Of a DNA stretch of 64,000 nt, positions 1 to 14,065 are shown one piece after another (position 1 is the first letter of the stretch; every line of letters starts with the position of its first letter). The stretch lies in the NCBI GenBank assembly GCA_029207755.1, contig JARCOQ010000017.1, positions 4,290,945 through 4,354,944 on the forward strand. The letters run 5' to 3'. Origin of the DNA: Chamaea fasciata (Eukaryota > Chordata > Aves > Passeriformes > Sylviidae). Position numbers and translations under genes: made by a program. The notes beneath the pieces were generated by a model that was not told the origin of the DNA, did not search any database, and saw only the letters and a list, made by a program, of their open reading frames with translations.

Positions 1-654
1 GCATATGCTCTTTATATTTTCCTTAAGAAAAATAAAGTTATGTTAAAAAGAGACTCTTAAAAGGAGATACCATCAATGCTTTTTTTGACAACACTGTGGC
101 CCGCAGTGCATTCTTGAGGAGGCAGGAAAAGGTAAAGCCAATAAAAAGTGAGCTGGTTTATACGAGATAGAATTCGGCCCTAAGAAATGAGGTTTAAAAA
201 GCTATTACTTTTCCAAGTTTCAGTGGAGCTTGGAGTATATTCATTTTAATTCCTTATCTCAAACACCACAAAAAGAGGAGAATTAAGGGGAGCCCTCCTA
301 ACCTGCAAAACTTCCATTTTCCATTCACTCTCGAGGCCTGTAGTTTCCTGATGACAGATGTTGGTTTCGCTGCAGTTCAGTCTTTTTTTTTTTATCCTTT
401 ACAGATGTGATTTACTAGATCATAAATCAGTCACTACTTTTGGAATTTCAACTAACAGATGTCCCCTTTAAAGATTTTAATAAAAACACTGTTAACCCAC
501 AGATTCTTTTTGAGGAAATGCCAGTTGCGTATAAGAATGCCAATTGGCAGGAATGTAGGTTGAAATTTGACATATTAATAGATTTTTTTTTTCTCTCAGT
601 GAAATCAATTTATTTTTTATAGAGAAGGCATGGCTGTTTTAGTTCTCCATTAGA

Positions 655-1060
655 GCCCCAGCTTGCTGTATCTGTTTGCTTGCAATGATGTCATTAACTA
701 GAAAACAGATGCACTCATGAGCATCAGAAATCAATCATAGCTGTTGGCACTTTAATAAACAGCTGCCTTCTTAAATGGTTTGGAATAAACACTGATCATC
801 ACCAGCTCTTTTTGAAGGAAGAGCAGTAGGTTATAAAACTGCTGATTAGAGGAGGGGAAAACCTTGAAATTATAAACTTTAGTGGTTGAAAACCCCTGAT
901 TGAGTTATTTTAGACTGTCAAAAGATTTACAGAAGAAAATAATTGCAAGATAATGGCTGCTCTGTGCAATATCAGTCATATGACCGCAGGAATGGTGCCT
1001 GATATATTTTCATAAACCTTCTCCTTCAGAAATAGATTTTATGCATTAATAAGTCATTTA
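655..1060. promoter_or_regulatory. AT-rich motif-dense block (possible enhancer)
   Basis: Contains CAGCTG at 760-765 next to TAATAAA, a CAATGATGTCATTAAC stretch (CRE-like TGATGTCA) and many TAAT/ATTA cores. No simple repeat and no coding signal. Candidate only. Confidence 0.2.
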
Positions 1061-4000
1061 TCAAACTTGAGCAAAGCAGAATCTTATTGCTTCCTTGTGC
1101 AGTTCAGGAGGAATTTGTTTAAAGATACCAAAGTCCTTCCCTTGCTCTCAGATGCAAACGAAGAGAAAATGTCTTACCCTCCTTCTGTTCAGGAGACGCT
1201 GCTGCTTTCGGGGTCTTTTTACTGCCTGTGCATGGGCCCAAGGATTTCCCTTTGAGATAGCAGCTGCAATTCACAAAAGGTACCTGGGAAGAGGCGACCA
1301 AATATCAAACAGCAGCACAGTGCAATAGCACGTCACATTTTTCATACAGCACTCAGATTAGCTTCAACTCCACCTTGCTAAGTAGCTTATCAACAGAAGA
1401 GATGTAAGCATAATTCTACAGCAACTGCTTCATATGGCTTAGTGAGAGAAAAAGCAGAGATATGTTACAGTGCATGCTGCTGCTGCTGGTAATCTGCTTG
1501 TTCTGCTGGGTGTTACCTGCCCCTCTGTAGCTCCTGTGATGTTGGTGTTCACTCTATTGTGCAATCAGGGCACCAACTGCACCTTTTCCAGTGGCTCTGG
1601 GCCCTGCTAGTGCCAGTCCTGGCATTGTGGCATGAAATTCCTTGTAGTTCTTTGTCACAGCACTGTGGAAGTGTCTGCACAAGAGATTCGAGCTGAGGAA
1701 AGGTGTTTGTCTGCAGCTGAGGCTGCAGCTGTGTGAGGCACAGGGCCCTTCATGCAAGGCTTTGCACTTTGGGATTGTCACCTGTGGCCGTGACTTTGGG
1801 GAACTTACACTGGTGATGATGGAGATAAAATGGCATACAGGAAAATCATCCTGGATCCTTGGAGATTTCACCCACTGAGAAAGGATCCATGCTGCACTCT
1901 GTTATGAAAAATAACTGCTCCAGTGTGCTCACAAAGGCTGTTTGAAACCATATCCTTCCCTCCCAGACTGTGTATTATTTCACATTTAAGTCCTGTTTCC
2001 AGATGGCTCACAAAGGTCTACTGAATGATTATTCAGTGGAATCAACATCAGAATCCATCCTTTTCCCCCGGGCTCCTCATCTCTCTCAGCTCCCTGTCCC
2101 TGAGAATTCCACTGCATCTCTTCTCTTGTTCTCTCTGTGCCACTTGGAGTCTGCCAGAGGGACTTGTTCTCTCAGATCTTGTGTTCTGTGCTGCTGCACT
2201 CCCTGGCAGCCAGGACAAGGAAAGAGTGAAGTCCTTAGCTTCTTGTTGCATTAAGCAAAGCCAGCACAGGTTGAATTATCAGAGATTTTCCGGTGCCAAA
2301 TTAATTAGAGTTTTTATTGGTCATATATAAACTGAGATTTTAGGAGATGACACTTAACAGAATATGAGAAGATCTGAAAAATTGTTGCAGGGAGTGTTAA
2401 TGCCGGGTATTATTTCAACCAGTACTCAGAAAAAAGGAGTCAAACAAAACAAAACAAAGCAAAAACAACCAACCAGATATTAAGGCCCATGGATCAAACC
2501 TGAAGAAGGAAAACCTCACCAATATCTTCCCTCTCACTCCCTCTTTCTCACATTTCCTCTAATACAGGAGCATTACTTGTGGCAATAAGACTTGTCTGGC
2601 CACAGTATAGCTGTGATGTTCTTCTCCCAGGAATTTATTCACACTTCTAGTGTTGCATGGGACCTGGAACTGCTTGATTTACTGTGCAAATCTCATCCTT
2701 ACATGTACACATGCTGTGAATGTTTTTTTGCCCGGAGTTAATTTTGTGGACAACATCAGGCCAACATTAACAAACCAGGAAAAAACTTTCCCCCTGCAGG
2801 AGTAGAGCCTTACTGTGGGAATTCCTGGCACAGTTCACTAGTGCCCATGACAGCAGCTGTCATGCAGTGGATGACAAGCAAATGCTTTCCTTCATTACTG
2901 AATATTTAACATTTTGAATCCCACTCCACCTTCCTTACAAACTGTCATGTGAATGTTTTGTCTTTTTCCTTTTCTCTGTGGAATTGCTCAATGGCTGGCT
3001 GGGCTGTCTGTTCTGGTGGCCATTGTCCCCACTGCTGACTGCTGTATGCCTCATTTCCTCTCCAAGAACTTTTCAATGTGCCTTAGAAAACCACTTAAGG
3101 TCACGGGGCATAGTTTCTAGGTTTCATTAGCTTCAGTACAGAAGCAGTTTATGCTCCTCCTTTGTTGCAGCTTGGACCTTGATTCCCACTAAGAGCAGCT
3201 CTCCTGGGAATGAGCAGTGTGGGGAGCTCACTTTGAGTCCTGGTTCCAGGGCTGCGTGGTGGCACAGGACAGGTAATTTAGTTCTGCCTCAGGTGAAAAA
3301 TCATTTCAAAGGGCAATTCCTCTTTCTGGCTTCCTCAGGACTGCTTGAGAAAACCAGGGCTCTGAATTTCAGCTGGCTCAGAAGAGCACAAAACAAATGA
3401 ACTGCTTTTTCCCTGTGTCTTGTGCCCATGTTAGCAGAATGCTAAGCTTGCTTTACTACTTTTGATGGTATCTTTTCTCTAGAATGTAATTTTTTCATTG
3501 CTAAGCTCAGTGACATAGTCCAGATAATTTCTGTGGCATATTTTTAAAATAACTCTAGATTTAGGTCTTCCTTTGTGGTCTGGCTGTCAAAACTCAAAGG
3601 TGTTGACAAAGGAAGTTCTGAAATTCAGCCAGGTGTTACCTGTATGTTGAAGCATCCCTGGGAGGCAGAAAGTATTTTATGTTTGTTGTTGCTTTTGTGT
3701 TACAAACCTGCATTTAAACCTGACCTCTAGAAGAAAAAGAAAAAGCATTTTTCCTATCCCTAGTCCTAGAATTATTTTATGCCGGAATCAATATAAATAT
3801 CCCAATAACAAAATAAGCACAATTTGCTGCCATTTTGGCCTGAATAGGGCAGTGAGCTTCCCTGGATCCCACAGACAATGGAGACAAGGTGTGGAGGACT
3901 GAGGAACAAACCTCCTTTTATGTAGTGGAGTTCAGAGCAGAATTGAGTTTCACAGAGACTCCTGTGCACGAGGAGTGCAGTGCACTCTGAAGAGAGCAGT

Positions 4001-4639
4001 GACATTCTGGAGGCTCGGTGGCACTCGCAGCTCCAGCTGCCACTGTGCCCTTTGCCACTGTCCCCACACAGCCCTGGGCATGGAGCTGCTTCCAGAGGAG
4101 GGGAGGAGTGAGATGGAGAGGGACTGGCTACAGAGCAGTGCATAATACAATGACTTTCCTTCACCCACTGCCCTTGTTCCATTACCTCCCTCAATGCCTT
4201 TGAAAACTTTTTTACTGAAGATCGGCCCCGAACTTCACATCTTTTAACCTTGGAAAGCCCATTCAAATTTTATGACTTTTAGCCTGAATAATAAGCCAGG
4301 CCGAATCCTTCTGCTGGAGGAAGCTTTGGAGCTGAACTCTCACCTTGCAGCTCAGATATCTTCCCCTCTGTTTTTTTATTTCATCAGTCAGCAGGGAAGG
4401 AATGGAGTATAAAAATCTGTAGAAGACAGATCATTTTTCACATCATCACCCCACATTTATCTGTGTACAGGGAGGTGTTTGTAAAGTTTTCATTGGAATA
4501 ACTAAAACAGGGAAGTTTCTGTCTTAATCCCACCCAGGAAGAAGCATTCCCTTTTATTAAGTCTCCCTTCTAATACTGAACCTGCAATTCATTCATGGTG
4601 GGTGCATAGCATGATCCTGGGACGTGCAAAACATTTAGT

Positions 4640-4960
4640 TAACCAATTACAGCCTAAAGTTGTTTCTCCCTTTTCCCAACACGTGTTATTAATTACCTGC
4701 GTCATTCCTGGCTTTTAGGCCATCTACCTGAGACAGAGAACTGGTTAAAGGATGTACAGGTTAGAGATCAGCTCTGTTGTCACACGATGCTCCCCTTTAA
4801 TAAGAGATAATTCATAGCAGGGTGTTAAACAGCCACAGGCATCTGTTCCATCGAGTCACCAACTGGGCAGGAGATTTTAGCTCTGTTTAGTTTATCTCAC
4901 CTGCATCACCACATTACAATACCCACATCAGCAGATAAATGTCAGGCTTGGCTAATTCAT
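4640..4960. promoter_or_regulatory. Block with palindromic E-box beside a homeodomain core
   Basis: ACACGTGT at 4679-4686 is followed 2 bp later by TTAATTA (4689-4695). CACCTGCAT and TTATC motifs follow downstream. Candidate only. Confidence 0.2.
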
Positions 4961-7900
4961 GTCTCTGAAGGGTTTCTGTTGCCCAGGGTGTAACTGGCAG
5001 GGAGGCCACACTGCATTTTGCACAAAGTTTACTTCAGATGAAACAGCTTGAAGTTTTTTTCATGTCAGATTTGTTAAACTTTCAGATATTCACAATAAAT
5101 GTATTTCTTTATCAGCCTCATTAACTAACTCCGGCCTTTTCCTTGTCACAGAAGAGCCACACATCAGTGGGTGGATGTGCTGAGAAAAAGGTGAATATCC
5201 TGTTGTGCTCCTGAGCACAACATCATTGAGAAACGTGGCCAGAAACTCACAGCTCTGTGTGCAAACTGAGTGTCACTGGGACCCAGATTAATAAGGAAGC
5301 AAATTGCATGTGACTGGAAAAGAGAGAGAATCTCAGAAATCAGGCCAAGGCCTCCACATTATGAATATTGCAATTTCACTAGTCAAATCCAGGTCAAAAG
5401 TGGTCAATACAAACATAAATCTATGCAGCTGTCCACAGCATTCTGCTTCTGTTCTAGCAGCAAGCAGAGCATTTTAGATGGAGCAATAAGAATTCTAGTC
5501 TAGGTATTTCTTCTGGGTTATGCTGCCCTGGATCAAAGCAGCCAAACTCCCAAATTCCTGGTCATGGCTGAGAACAGTTTGGGCTTGCTGTAAGTTATGA
5601 ACAAACTCAAAACTCAGCATAATTAAGCTGCAAACCCCACCCCTCTAAATCACTCAGAAATCCTCAGAGTTGTGTCTTTTTTTATTCTTCCCACAGGAGA
5701 AAGTGGCACACTTGATATCAAAAGAGCACTTTAAACTTAGCAGGGTGGCTTTATTCACTCATTGTTCTTTTCCACAAGCCTGTCCCTCTGAAGTAAGCCA
5801 TATTGAGGTTTAAATCCATTTATTTTCCTTTTTTCCTATCCTTCTCTCCAACTTTCTGGCTTTTCAGCCTGTCCCCACACTCTCCAATGCACAAACTGTG
5901 GACAGCAAGGCACCTGCTATCAAAGCAAACATGTTCCCTCACTTTCCCAGTGTGATATTGGTTTTTTCTGGCTCCAAAGCTTCCAGTGGTTTTGGAGACA
6001 GGAATACACATCCTGCACTCCATGACTCATCCTCAAAGTCGTTTCTGTTGTTCCAAAAGCCTTTTAAGATGCTTCCTCAAAATACTTCTTTTTTTTTAAA
6101 AAAAGGAAATTCATGTCTAATGATCATGAAGTGATTGAACACGGCAAATGTGTATAAATCCCATGCTTTATAGAACTAGAGTCTGAAGAAGGAGAGAAGG
6201 CTGGTTTGTGTCCTTTGTACTTACAGACAAATTCTGGGCCAGGAGAGGGATTTTGGTGGGAAAATGGATTATCCCCCAGCTCCTCAGATCATCTGGAGCA
6301 GCTATTCACCTTTCAAACACGAGCTTCTGGACTTAATTATACCTTATTTCAGCTTCCCCTTCACCTTTTGGCACTGATATGAAGCAGGAGGCAGAATTTA
6401 CTGCTGCTGGAGCTTATTAACATGACTGCTATTGCTCACAAAGGACAACAATGCAAATTATGAGCTGGGACTCCCCTGGGGTGTAAACCAGCAGCAGTTT
6501 AGTGAAGGTGGGACAGTTCTGCATCTGCACAAGGGCTTCTGCATCAGGCCATGTCATGACTGCAAGTTAATGAGCTTCAGAACCCTAAACATAACTGCAC
6601 CAACAACACTGTGATCACCGGGGACAGCCGTCCCCATGTGAGAGAGGCACAGCTCAGTGCGGGAGGAGAAAAGACACAGCCTTGATTTAGGGGAGTAGTA
6701 GAAAGAACCCCCTTGGTACAACCAAAACTTTCACTGCTGGCCCTGAAATTTGGCAAATGGGACTCGAGGGTTGCTTTTTTCCCCCTGTAAGTGGAATATT
6801 TAAGCTGATACTGGAAGTAGGAGAAGCAGAGTCTTGGCTGGTAGCTAATCTAACTGAACGCTGCTGCAGCATTACAGATTTGATTTTCATGAATGACTGA
6901 AAATTTTTGTTTGCAAACAGTGGCTTGAAATCTATTTTGACTGGGAAAACATTGCTCAACCTCGCTCACTGCAAGTCTGTCTGTGTCAGACTTTCACACA
7001 ACCCAGGCTCACTGTCACAACCCCTGGACGGTGCTTATACCTCCCTCCGATTTTACAGTTCGCAATAGAGTAACTTGGGGTGATTTATTTTTCCTCCTCT
7101 CTCCCCCAAGTTATACCATTTTCACAGAGCCCCCAGGGACTTAAACACCCCAAAACCCCAATGACCCCTTCAGGCTGAAAACGCCAGCATAAATGCCAAG
7201 TCCTTTCCAGGTGGAATTCTCCTTTCCAGACAAGTGAAGTCAGAGCCAGCATTTCTTACTTTCACACACTTGCCGCTCATTTTCTCACAGGAACTGCTCA
7301 CCACAAATAGCACAGAGAATGTAATTACACGTAACTTTTTCTATTATTTTTCTATTAAGGGATTTCTTAATGCAAAAAAAAGAATCCCACTTTTTTATTA
7401 ACGAATGAACAGAGAGATGTCTCAGCATTGAGAGGGTTTTAATTAGAAATGCTACCTGTAAGTACATCTAAACAGTTGGTAGCAGCCATGGAACACTTCT
7501 AATTATAATCATCATTTTGTTTTTCTCTCAGGTAGCTTAGCTCATTAATTACTTTTCAAAAAATCAAGTCTAGCATTCAATTCTACTGTGCAATATAAAA
7601 TTCAAATTAGACTGATATCACTACCAAAATATTATGAGCTGATTTATATTAATGGTATTCCGTACACATAAATATCAGTAAGTTATTGTCTATAAATAAA
7701 TTGGATGTAGTAGTCCAAACCTTTGGATTCCCGAAGTTCACCTGTCTATAGGAAGTCATTGTCTTAAAGAAGTATTTGTATTATGTGTATTTTTGGGGTT
7801 TGACCTGTTTTATGACTCATTCCCATTCCAGATGCAGTGTGGGGCAGGATAAATTTCATCAGCACAGTGAGCTCAGGCCATGACAAGCAGTCCTGGACTC

Positions 7901-9716
7901 TTTTCCTTCCTTGTAATAACATCCTCCATGGACTGGCTCTGTATGATGAAGTTGAATTCCAAAACTGTGACAACTACAGGAGGTCCAAATTCAGACTGCA
8001 ATAAATACAGCTCCTACATTTCTGGTTTGCTTTGTTCCTTTATGTCCCGTTGACTTAAATGAGGCCACAACAGAAAACTCCTTTGAATAAGACCCACACA
8101 AAACTGACCCAAGGTGCTCACAAAGATGTGCCGAAAAATGGGAGTGTTTAAACCTTCCCACCACTCTGCTCACTTTTAGCTCTCCCTGAGCCAGCACAGT
8201 CATGCTGGAGCCTTTGCCTTGGGTTGCTTATGGAGGATTTTGATACCTCTGGGGATGTGAGGTGAGGCTTTCCTTCCCTGGAGGCGCCACAGAACCATTG
8301 CTGAGGGCTTCATGTGAAGGAGGCAAACCTTCCTTCTAAGGGTGACGTGCTGTCTCTTCTTTTTTCTGTGCTACATCCAGCCCAGTCCTCATGTAAATGT
8401 GTTATTGGGATGTCTCTTCCATGAGCCCATTATCTTTACACAAAGCATCTTTGCTTTCAAGTTCAATATTTTCAGAAAACCGCACTCCTTCTGGCGCTTT
8501 GCTCAAGTTCACTCAGTCCCATGAAGAAAACTAACCATGAAAAGTCACTCTGCTTCCAGTGACTGCACTGGAATAATTTTGTGCCTTGAAGTTTTTCTTA
8601 AAGGAGAAAGGAGTGCAGCACCCTCAGCCCAGCATCAGCTGTGCAGTCTTTTCTCCAGCTTGGTAAATGTTTGCCCTCTCGTTTGTTCAACAACCGCTTA
8701 TTTTCTCACTGTAAACAGAGGCCTTGTGTTTAACAGTGTTAATTTGACAGTGTACAGTGCTGGCAACATCCCACTAATATGTGGTGGTGCTTGTTAAGAG
8801 GTGTGCTGAGCAGAAAAGCTGGATTAAGCTGGAAAAAGAATGGTGCAGCAGGAACAACATCCTTTGACTCTCTGCGTGGATGCAGGTCAGAACTGCCTGG
8901 CTCGGAGTCCTCCGGCTGTTTGCAAACCTCAATGCATCACAAACAGGGCGTGAGCTGAGCAGATCTGAGCACTGAAGTGTCTGGAAGGAGCACGTGGCTC
9001 TTTGGGATTTCTGTTCTGACTTATAAGTAATGGGACAACTGGAAAATTTTGTTTTTCCTAAGCACAAAACTCAAAGCAGCAATTTGGTTGGGTTTACCTG
9101 AACAAACCCTTGAATAGAATGCTTCAGAGATGCCTGCATTTTGTGAGTTTACCGTATTGCTCCGCAATTTCAGTCTTAAACTAAGCCACTGTGGTATCAG
9201 AAGCCTCTCACTGAACCCACGGTTTACTTATTTCAGTCACATTCAGCTGGCATCAATATTCTTGGAAATCCAGAAGAATTTATGTGGGAGATGGAGTGCT
9301 TGCTCTTGAATAAACCAGGATAAGAATTACAGCTAAGGCTGGAATGTAAAGAGAAATGAGGTCTCAGGCTTAGAGCGAGAATGTTCTGAGCTATTTTCTG
9401 TTTTCAAGTTCTTGAAATAAGTATCATATTAGAGAGGGAAAGTTATTATTGTAAACTTCTTCCAATTTGGTGTATATAATAGAGATGTCATGGAGGAGAT
9501 AAACTGTATTTAATTTTATGTTTGAGTTCTGGCTGTTTGTTGCTATCTCAGGGGGAGGGAGCAGAAGGTTGTTTCTCAAGTCCTTTAGTCTTTAAAAATG
9601 TCAGAATTTGATGCAGTGCTGTATAGTATGCACAATTTTTTTTCTCTCTGTGATCCAGAAATGATTGTGTTGTGGAATGCTGAAAGCTTAGGAGCTTCAG
9701 AATAACTGCAGGTAGT

Positions 9717-10535
9717 TTAAGCATGAAGCACTGGAGTATGTTGTGTCTTGGAGGATTTTACACTGGATTTTATTTGCAACAACGGCGTGGACAAATTCTG
9801 TCGCTCGCTCGCAAACCGCGCACGGAGCTGAGGAGCTGGATTGCACCCAAAGTGAAATGTTGCTCGCCTTCTCCTCCTCTCCTCAGGCCTGTGCTTCTCA
9901 TCTTGGTGGCTGCAAAAGCAGCTGCTGAAGGCAGTGTCTGATGCCAGGCAGAAGCAGCTCCTCTGCTCGGCAGCGGCTGCTGTGTTTGCACCTCTCCGCC
10001 TTCTGTGGGGAGGCAGCCGCGCACCACAGCTGTCCCCAAACCCCCAAACAGCAGCCAGGAGCTGAGAGGCCTTTTCCAAGTCTCTGCAGGTCTGAGACTC
10101 CCTCATCGGACAAACAGGGGTCTCCGTCTGGTTCTCCTGCAGCACAAGGTTCAACAGCTCAAAGTGCATCAACAGCTGAATTGTTGGATCAACGTCAACA
10201 CCTTCTGCCGTTGACGAGAGTTTTGTGATAGACATGAGTGCTCTGAGGTTTTTTGGTTTTATTGACAGCTCATTCCAGAAGTCTGGAAGACTGTGGGGTT
10301 TTATGATAAATATTAATTCGATGAAGTGCCAGTGGGGCTTAGCACAGCCCCAGCATACGCCATTCTTCCTGGGGTTCACATTGGGCAGGGATGTCAGAAG
10401 ACATTTGTGTAGCACGTGCCTGTTAGTGGCCAGCTGACTTGAACTGGGGCTGTGTGCGAGTTTTGCTTGAGAAAAACTGCAGGACTGAATTGACTTTGAG
10501 TTGTCATTTCCCCTGAATTGCTCAAACCCTCCCAC
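9717..10535 (-). other. Unassigned 272-codon open reading frame
   Basis: The longest non-repetitive open frame in the window. It starts MGGFEQFRG and ends TPVLHA. No domain, signal peptide or membrane segment is recognised. The middle part (around residues 95-150: LSIKPKNLRALMS, then VDVDPTIQLLMHFELLNLVLQEN) looks more protein-like than the Arg/Ser/Ala-rich C-terminal third, which comes from a GC-rich stretch. No ribosomal, splice or polyadenylation context identifies a gene. It may be chance, an old retrocopy, or an exon of an unknown transcript. Confidence 0.2.
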
Positions 10536-12368
10536 CCCACTCCCGAAATATAGTTAAATGATTAAAATGACTGCCTAGACACAGCTGTTAATAAAATGTT
10601 AATGAAATCAGATTAAGTCAGACCCATTATAGTTTAAACATTAATATTCCCCTATTGAAACTCTGGTACAAAGCTGAGGATTCCAGATGTCCTCCAGGGA
10701 GGGGCTGTGGTAAAGCTGAAACCTACACACTGTGGAAATCAACCTACCAAAAGATGTGTAAAATCTGATATCTGTAGTTTGCTCTGCACTGATCTCTTCG
10801 TGCTTGAAACAGTTTCTGGAAGGTAAAAACCCCACACACCATGGCATATCTTGAAACAGAGAGCTGAATCATTGCATGAAAGCACTGATTTATTGTGTAC
10901 ATTCAACACAAGCTTCTCTAGAAGGACATTGTTGGAGATACTTGGGACTTCTGCCACGAGGGAGGAAAGCCACCCAACCTTTTTGCACTGCGCCTCTCAG
11001 TGCTGCTGCTCTGTCCTTTCTGGCCTTTGCTCTCTGCTGGCACTGGACCCATCACGGGGAAAATCACATGAAGTTGTTCTCCTGTTACTGCATTGACATC
11101 TTCCTTTTTCTGGCTTAGAACTGAGCCCAAGCTGTGGCCAGGATCTCTGGCCTGGAGAGAATTCTGCTGCTGCATTCACCTGGGACAGCACATGGTGGTG
11201 GGGCCGGGGCTGGGGATGTGCCCCCTCCTGCAGATGTGACTGTGTGACGGGGCTGGGGGAGGACAGGATCAGCCAGGGATTCCTCCTCTCCTTTCTCTCC
11301 AGAGGCCAGCACACATGGCAAGCACTGCCGCTGATATATTTATGGATTATTTTACTGTGGGGATTTTTCTGGGATGGTCTTGGCACCCTTAGAGATGGCT
11401 ATGACTGAATCCCAGCCTTCTGGAATTTGTGTTTAACTCCTGGAAATGCACTAATCTCAGGCTGGAGCATCAGGCAGTAACCTTCAGTCATTTATACACC
11501 TGTAACCTGTCTGTCCCCTGTTTGTCACTGCTCCTCCATAGAGCACAGATCCATTTCACCCAGCCTGACTACTTAGGACAAGCACTGTGTCCACTCCATC
11601 ATTTTTATTGTTCTCTTCAGTAGTTTATCAATTTACCTTCTACAGAGGAGAACCCGAAAATATATATATGCACTACATCAACCTTGAGCTGAGTTTGTGT
11701 AACTGGGAATGAATCATCCCCCTGGCCTCATCCCCACCCCTCAGCTGCTGGATACCTTCTGCTGGGTGCTGGTGCTCCCAGTTGCCTCCCAGTTCCTGTG
11801 AGGAAAAAGTTCTCAACACATAACATTTATTTTCCCGTGTCTAGGATTTAAATACCCTGTATTTCACATGTGGAAGGATTGTGCTGCTCACTCATTTTCA
11901 GTGTTTCCAATACTTTCCTCCTTTCCAATTCCAATTCCCTCTGATTTTTTTCCCTCTGATCGACATTCCTTCATTTTTACCTTTGTTTGTAGAATTTGGG
12001 TTCCATATTTTTTTTCCCTGTTCCTGGAAAAAAAGCTGCCTAAAATAGAACTTTCCCTTGATTTCTGCCCATAATTTAAAATTTATTTCCTGTGGCCTTA
12101 TTATCTATTCTCTGTTGTAAGTGTGTCAATTTCCAGAGTTATTGTCTGTAGATAAACCCCACTCTGACTGGGACAACAGTGACTAAGGTACTGCCCTATG
12201 AATGTGGTTATTGCTTTCATCAGCTGTGTTTTCAAACACAGCAAACAGAAACACGTCAGAGTGTAGCTACTGAGGCCTCAGAAAGGGAAGCCGGGTGTGA
12301 TTCACCATCACCACATGACAAAGGTTGGCTGAGCAAAAAGCAGAAAGCCTCGACCTCTTTCCGCCAGA

Positions 12369-12443
12369 GAAGAGCAAAAAAAAAAAAAACCCAAAACCAA
12401 AACCAAAAACAAAAAAACCAACAACAACAACAAAAAAAAACAC
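12369..12443. repeat. A-rich low-complexity tract (AAAAC/AAC type)
   Basis: Run of A interrupted by C, CC or CAACAA units. Open frames through it give Lys/Pro/Gln or Phe/Trp-rich artefacts. Confidence 0.85.
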
Positions 12444-13834
12444 AACTCCTTTGCTGTGTGGGACCAGGAGTTTTTGTCACTTGCCTGAATTCTGGGTATT
12501 CACTGCTGTAACTCTTTTAAGGGTGATTTGCTATTTCTTGTTCCAAATTCAGAGAAACAATTCAATATGGATCTAATTTCTCTAAAGGAAGAAGAGACCT
12601 TAAAGAGAGAATTTCTATCCCACAAATCCAGATCCTCCTGCCTGTGCACGTTCATGGTACAAACCCCTCCTTCTGGCTGTGAGATGAGCACACACCTGCA
12701 CATTGAGGCTGATGACGGGAGCTCCAGCTCTCATGATCAGCGAACACACATCTGAAAACCAAAATTCTGCACTTACCATTTCCGCTACCTGTATCCTCCC
12801 CCCAGAAATCCGTTGTAGTAACCCAGGAACCAGAGGAGGAGGAAAGCAGCCACAGCACCAGGTAAACCAAGAAACTAACACTAAAAGCATAGAGCTGTAG
12901 TACTCTGCTTTCAGTACAGCATCAATAAATTATTTCACCTAAGGAACCACAATGATATATAGAATATCACATCAACAACAGGCAGCCCTGGGTTTGGTAA
13001 TCTCTGGAACTGACTTTGATCACTGCTGCCTGGCAGAGCTGGGGCTCACTGGATTGATTAATTCATTTCTATGATGGTTATGGCTTCACTTCCTTAATCC
13101 TGTCTAACTTCTGATTTGTAGAGAAAATAACAGTTTAAGTTTTTAATCCAGTCATGAGGATACTCCTTTTGGGTTGGGCCTTTATCAGGCTATTCCACTT
13201 AATGTCACTAAATAAGATGATTGGGAAACAAAACAGCAAGGCATACATTTTTTTCCTGCTTCTTTGACAACTCATGTTGCATTCATCTGTGCTTAAACAC
13301 AGTTCTGAACCATAACTTTGACTGGGAGATGTGAGAATATTATCAGGGAATGATTCATAGCATTAGATAGCACCCTCCTCTTGCAAAGCATCTTCTCTGT
13401 TACACTGTTTAGTTTGGGTTTTTTTTCATTTGTCGCATTAATGTGAGTTGTGAGCAGAGCTCCAGAGGCAATGTATTGCATACAGGAGTTGTTATAGAAC
13501 ATTAAGTCCATCTCATAATTAAATGCTCTATCTATTTTCTTGTAAACAATAAGACCATAAAAGAGGTAATAGAAAAAAATGATGTCCCGAGCGTAATGGC
13601 TTATACAAAATATGGCCAGAAGAGCTCAGCATTAGAGCCTGCTGGAAGTGCCAAGTCCTCTGGCTTTGTCCTTAACCCAGTGCAGAAAAGTTGCTCTCAT
13701 CCATGGGCTTTTGAGCACAACAGATCGTCTCTTCATGGGCTTTGAGCATTGCATGGCAAGGATTCCCCAGCTAATGAAAGGAAGAATACATTTTTTCTGG
13801 GTACAAAAGTACTTTAAAAAGAGAGTTTTGTAAT

Positions 13835-14065
13835 CAATTTAAAAGCTAGACCTGAATTAGTATTAGATTTTCCTTATGTTTAATTAAGTCTAATTAAACA
13901 ATGCAGACATCTTCCTGTCACCTGTGGTGTGATTATGTTAAATATTTAATGCCTGTGAAGGATTAGGCTGCACATCTAATCTATATCTAGCAATCTGTTC
14001 TCTCTCTGGAGTATTTTTTATTTAGTTCTGCTTTTGTATAATGAGTTGCCTTTCAAAGGAAACTG
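13835..14065. promoter_or_regulatory. AT-rich block with two TAATTAA sites one helical turn apart
   Basis: TAATTAA at 13881-13887 and again at 13891-13897, exactly 10 bp apart, inside a near-palindrome. Further along there is CACCTG and several ATTTAATG-like cores. It resembles developmental enhancers by composition only. Confidence 0.28.

Larger units (their letters stand above)
1..9716. other. Non-coding sequence, gene desert
   Basis: Apart from the blocks listed at 0.7 and 4.7 kb, nothing gene-like is seen. The 164-codon minus-strand frame at 3772-4266 has no recognisable content. An AT-rich block at 7490-7720 carries many TAAT cores. A short AAAAC-type tract lies at 2445-2470. Confidence 0.6.

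Noticed and set aside
3772..4266. 164-codon minus-strand frame
   Set aside because: Length is within what chance allows in a GC-richer patch; no domain, and overlapping frames exist on both strands.
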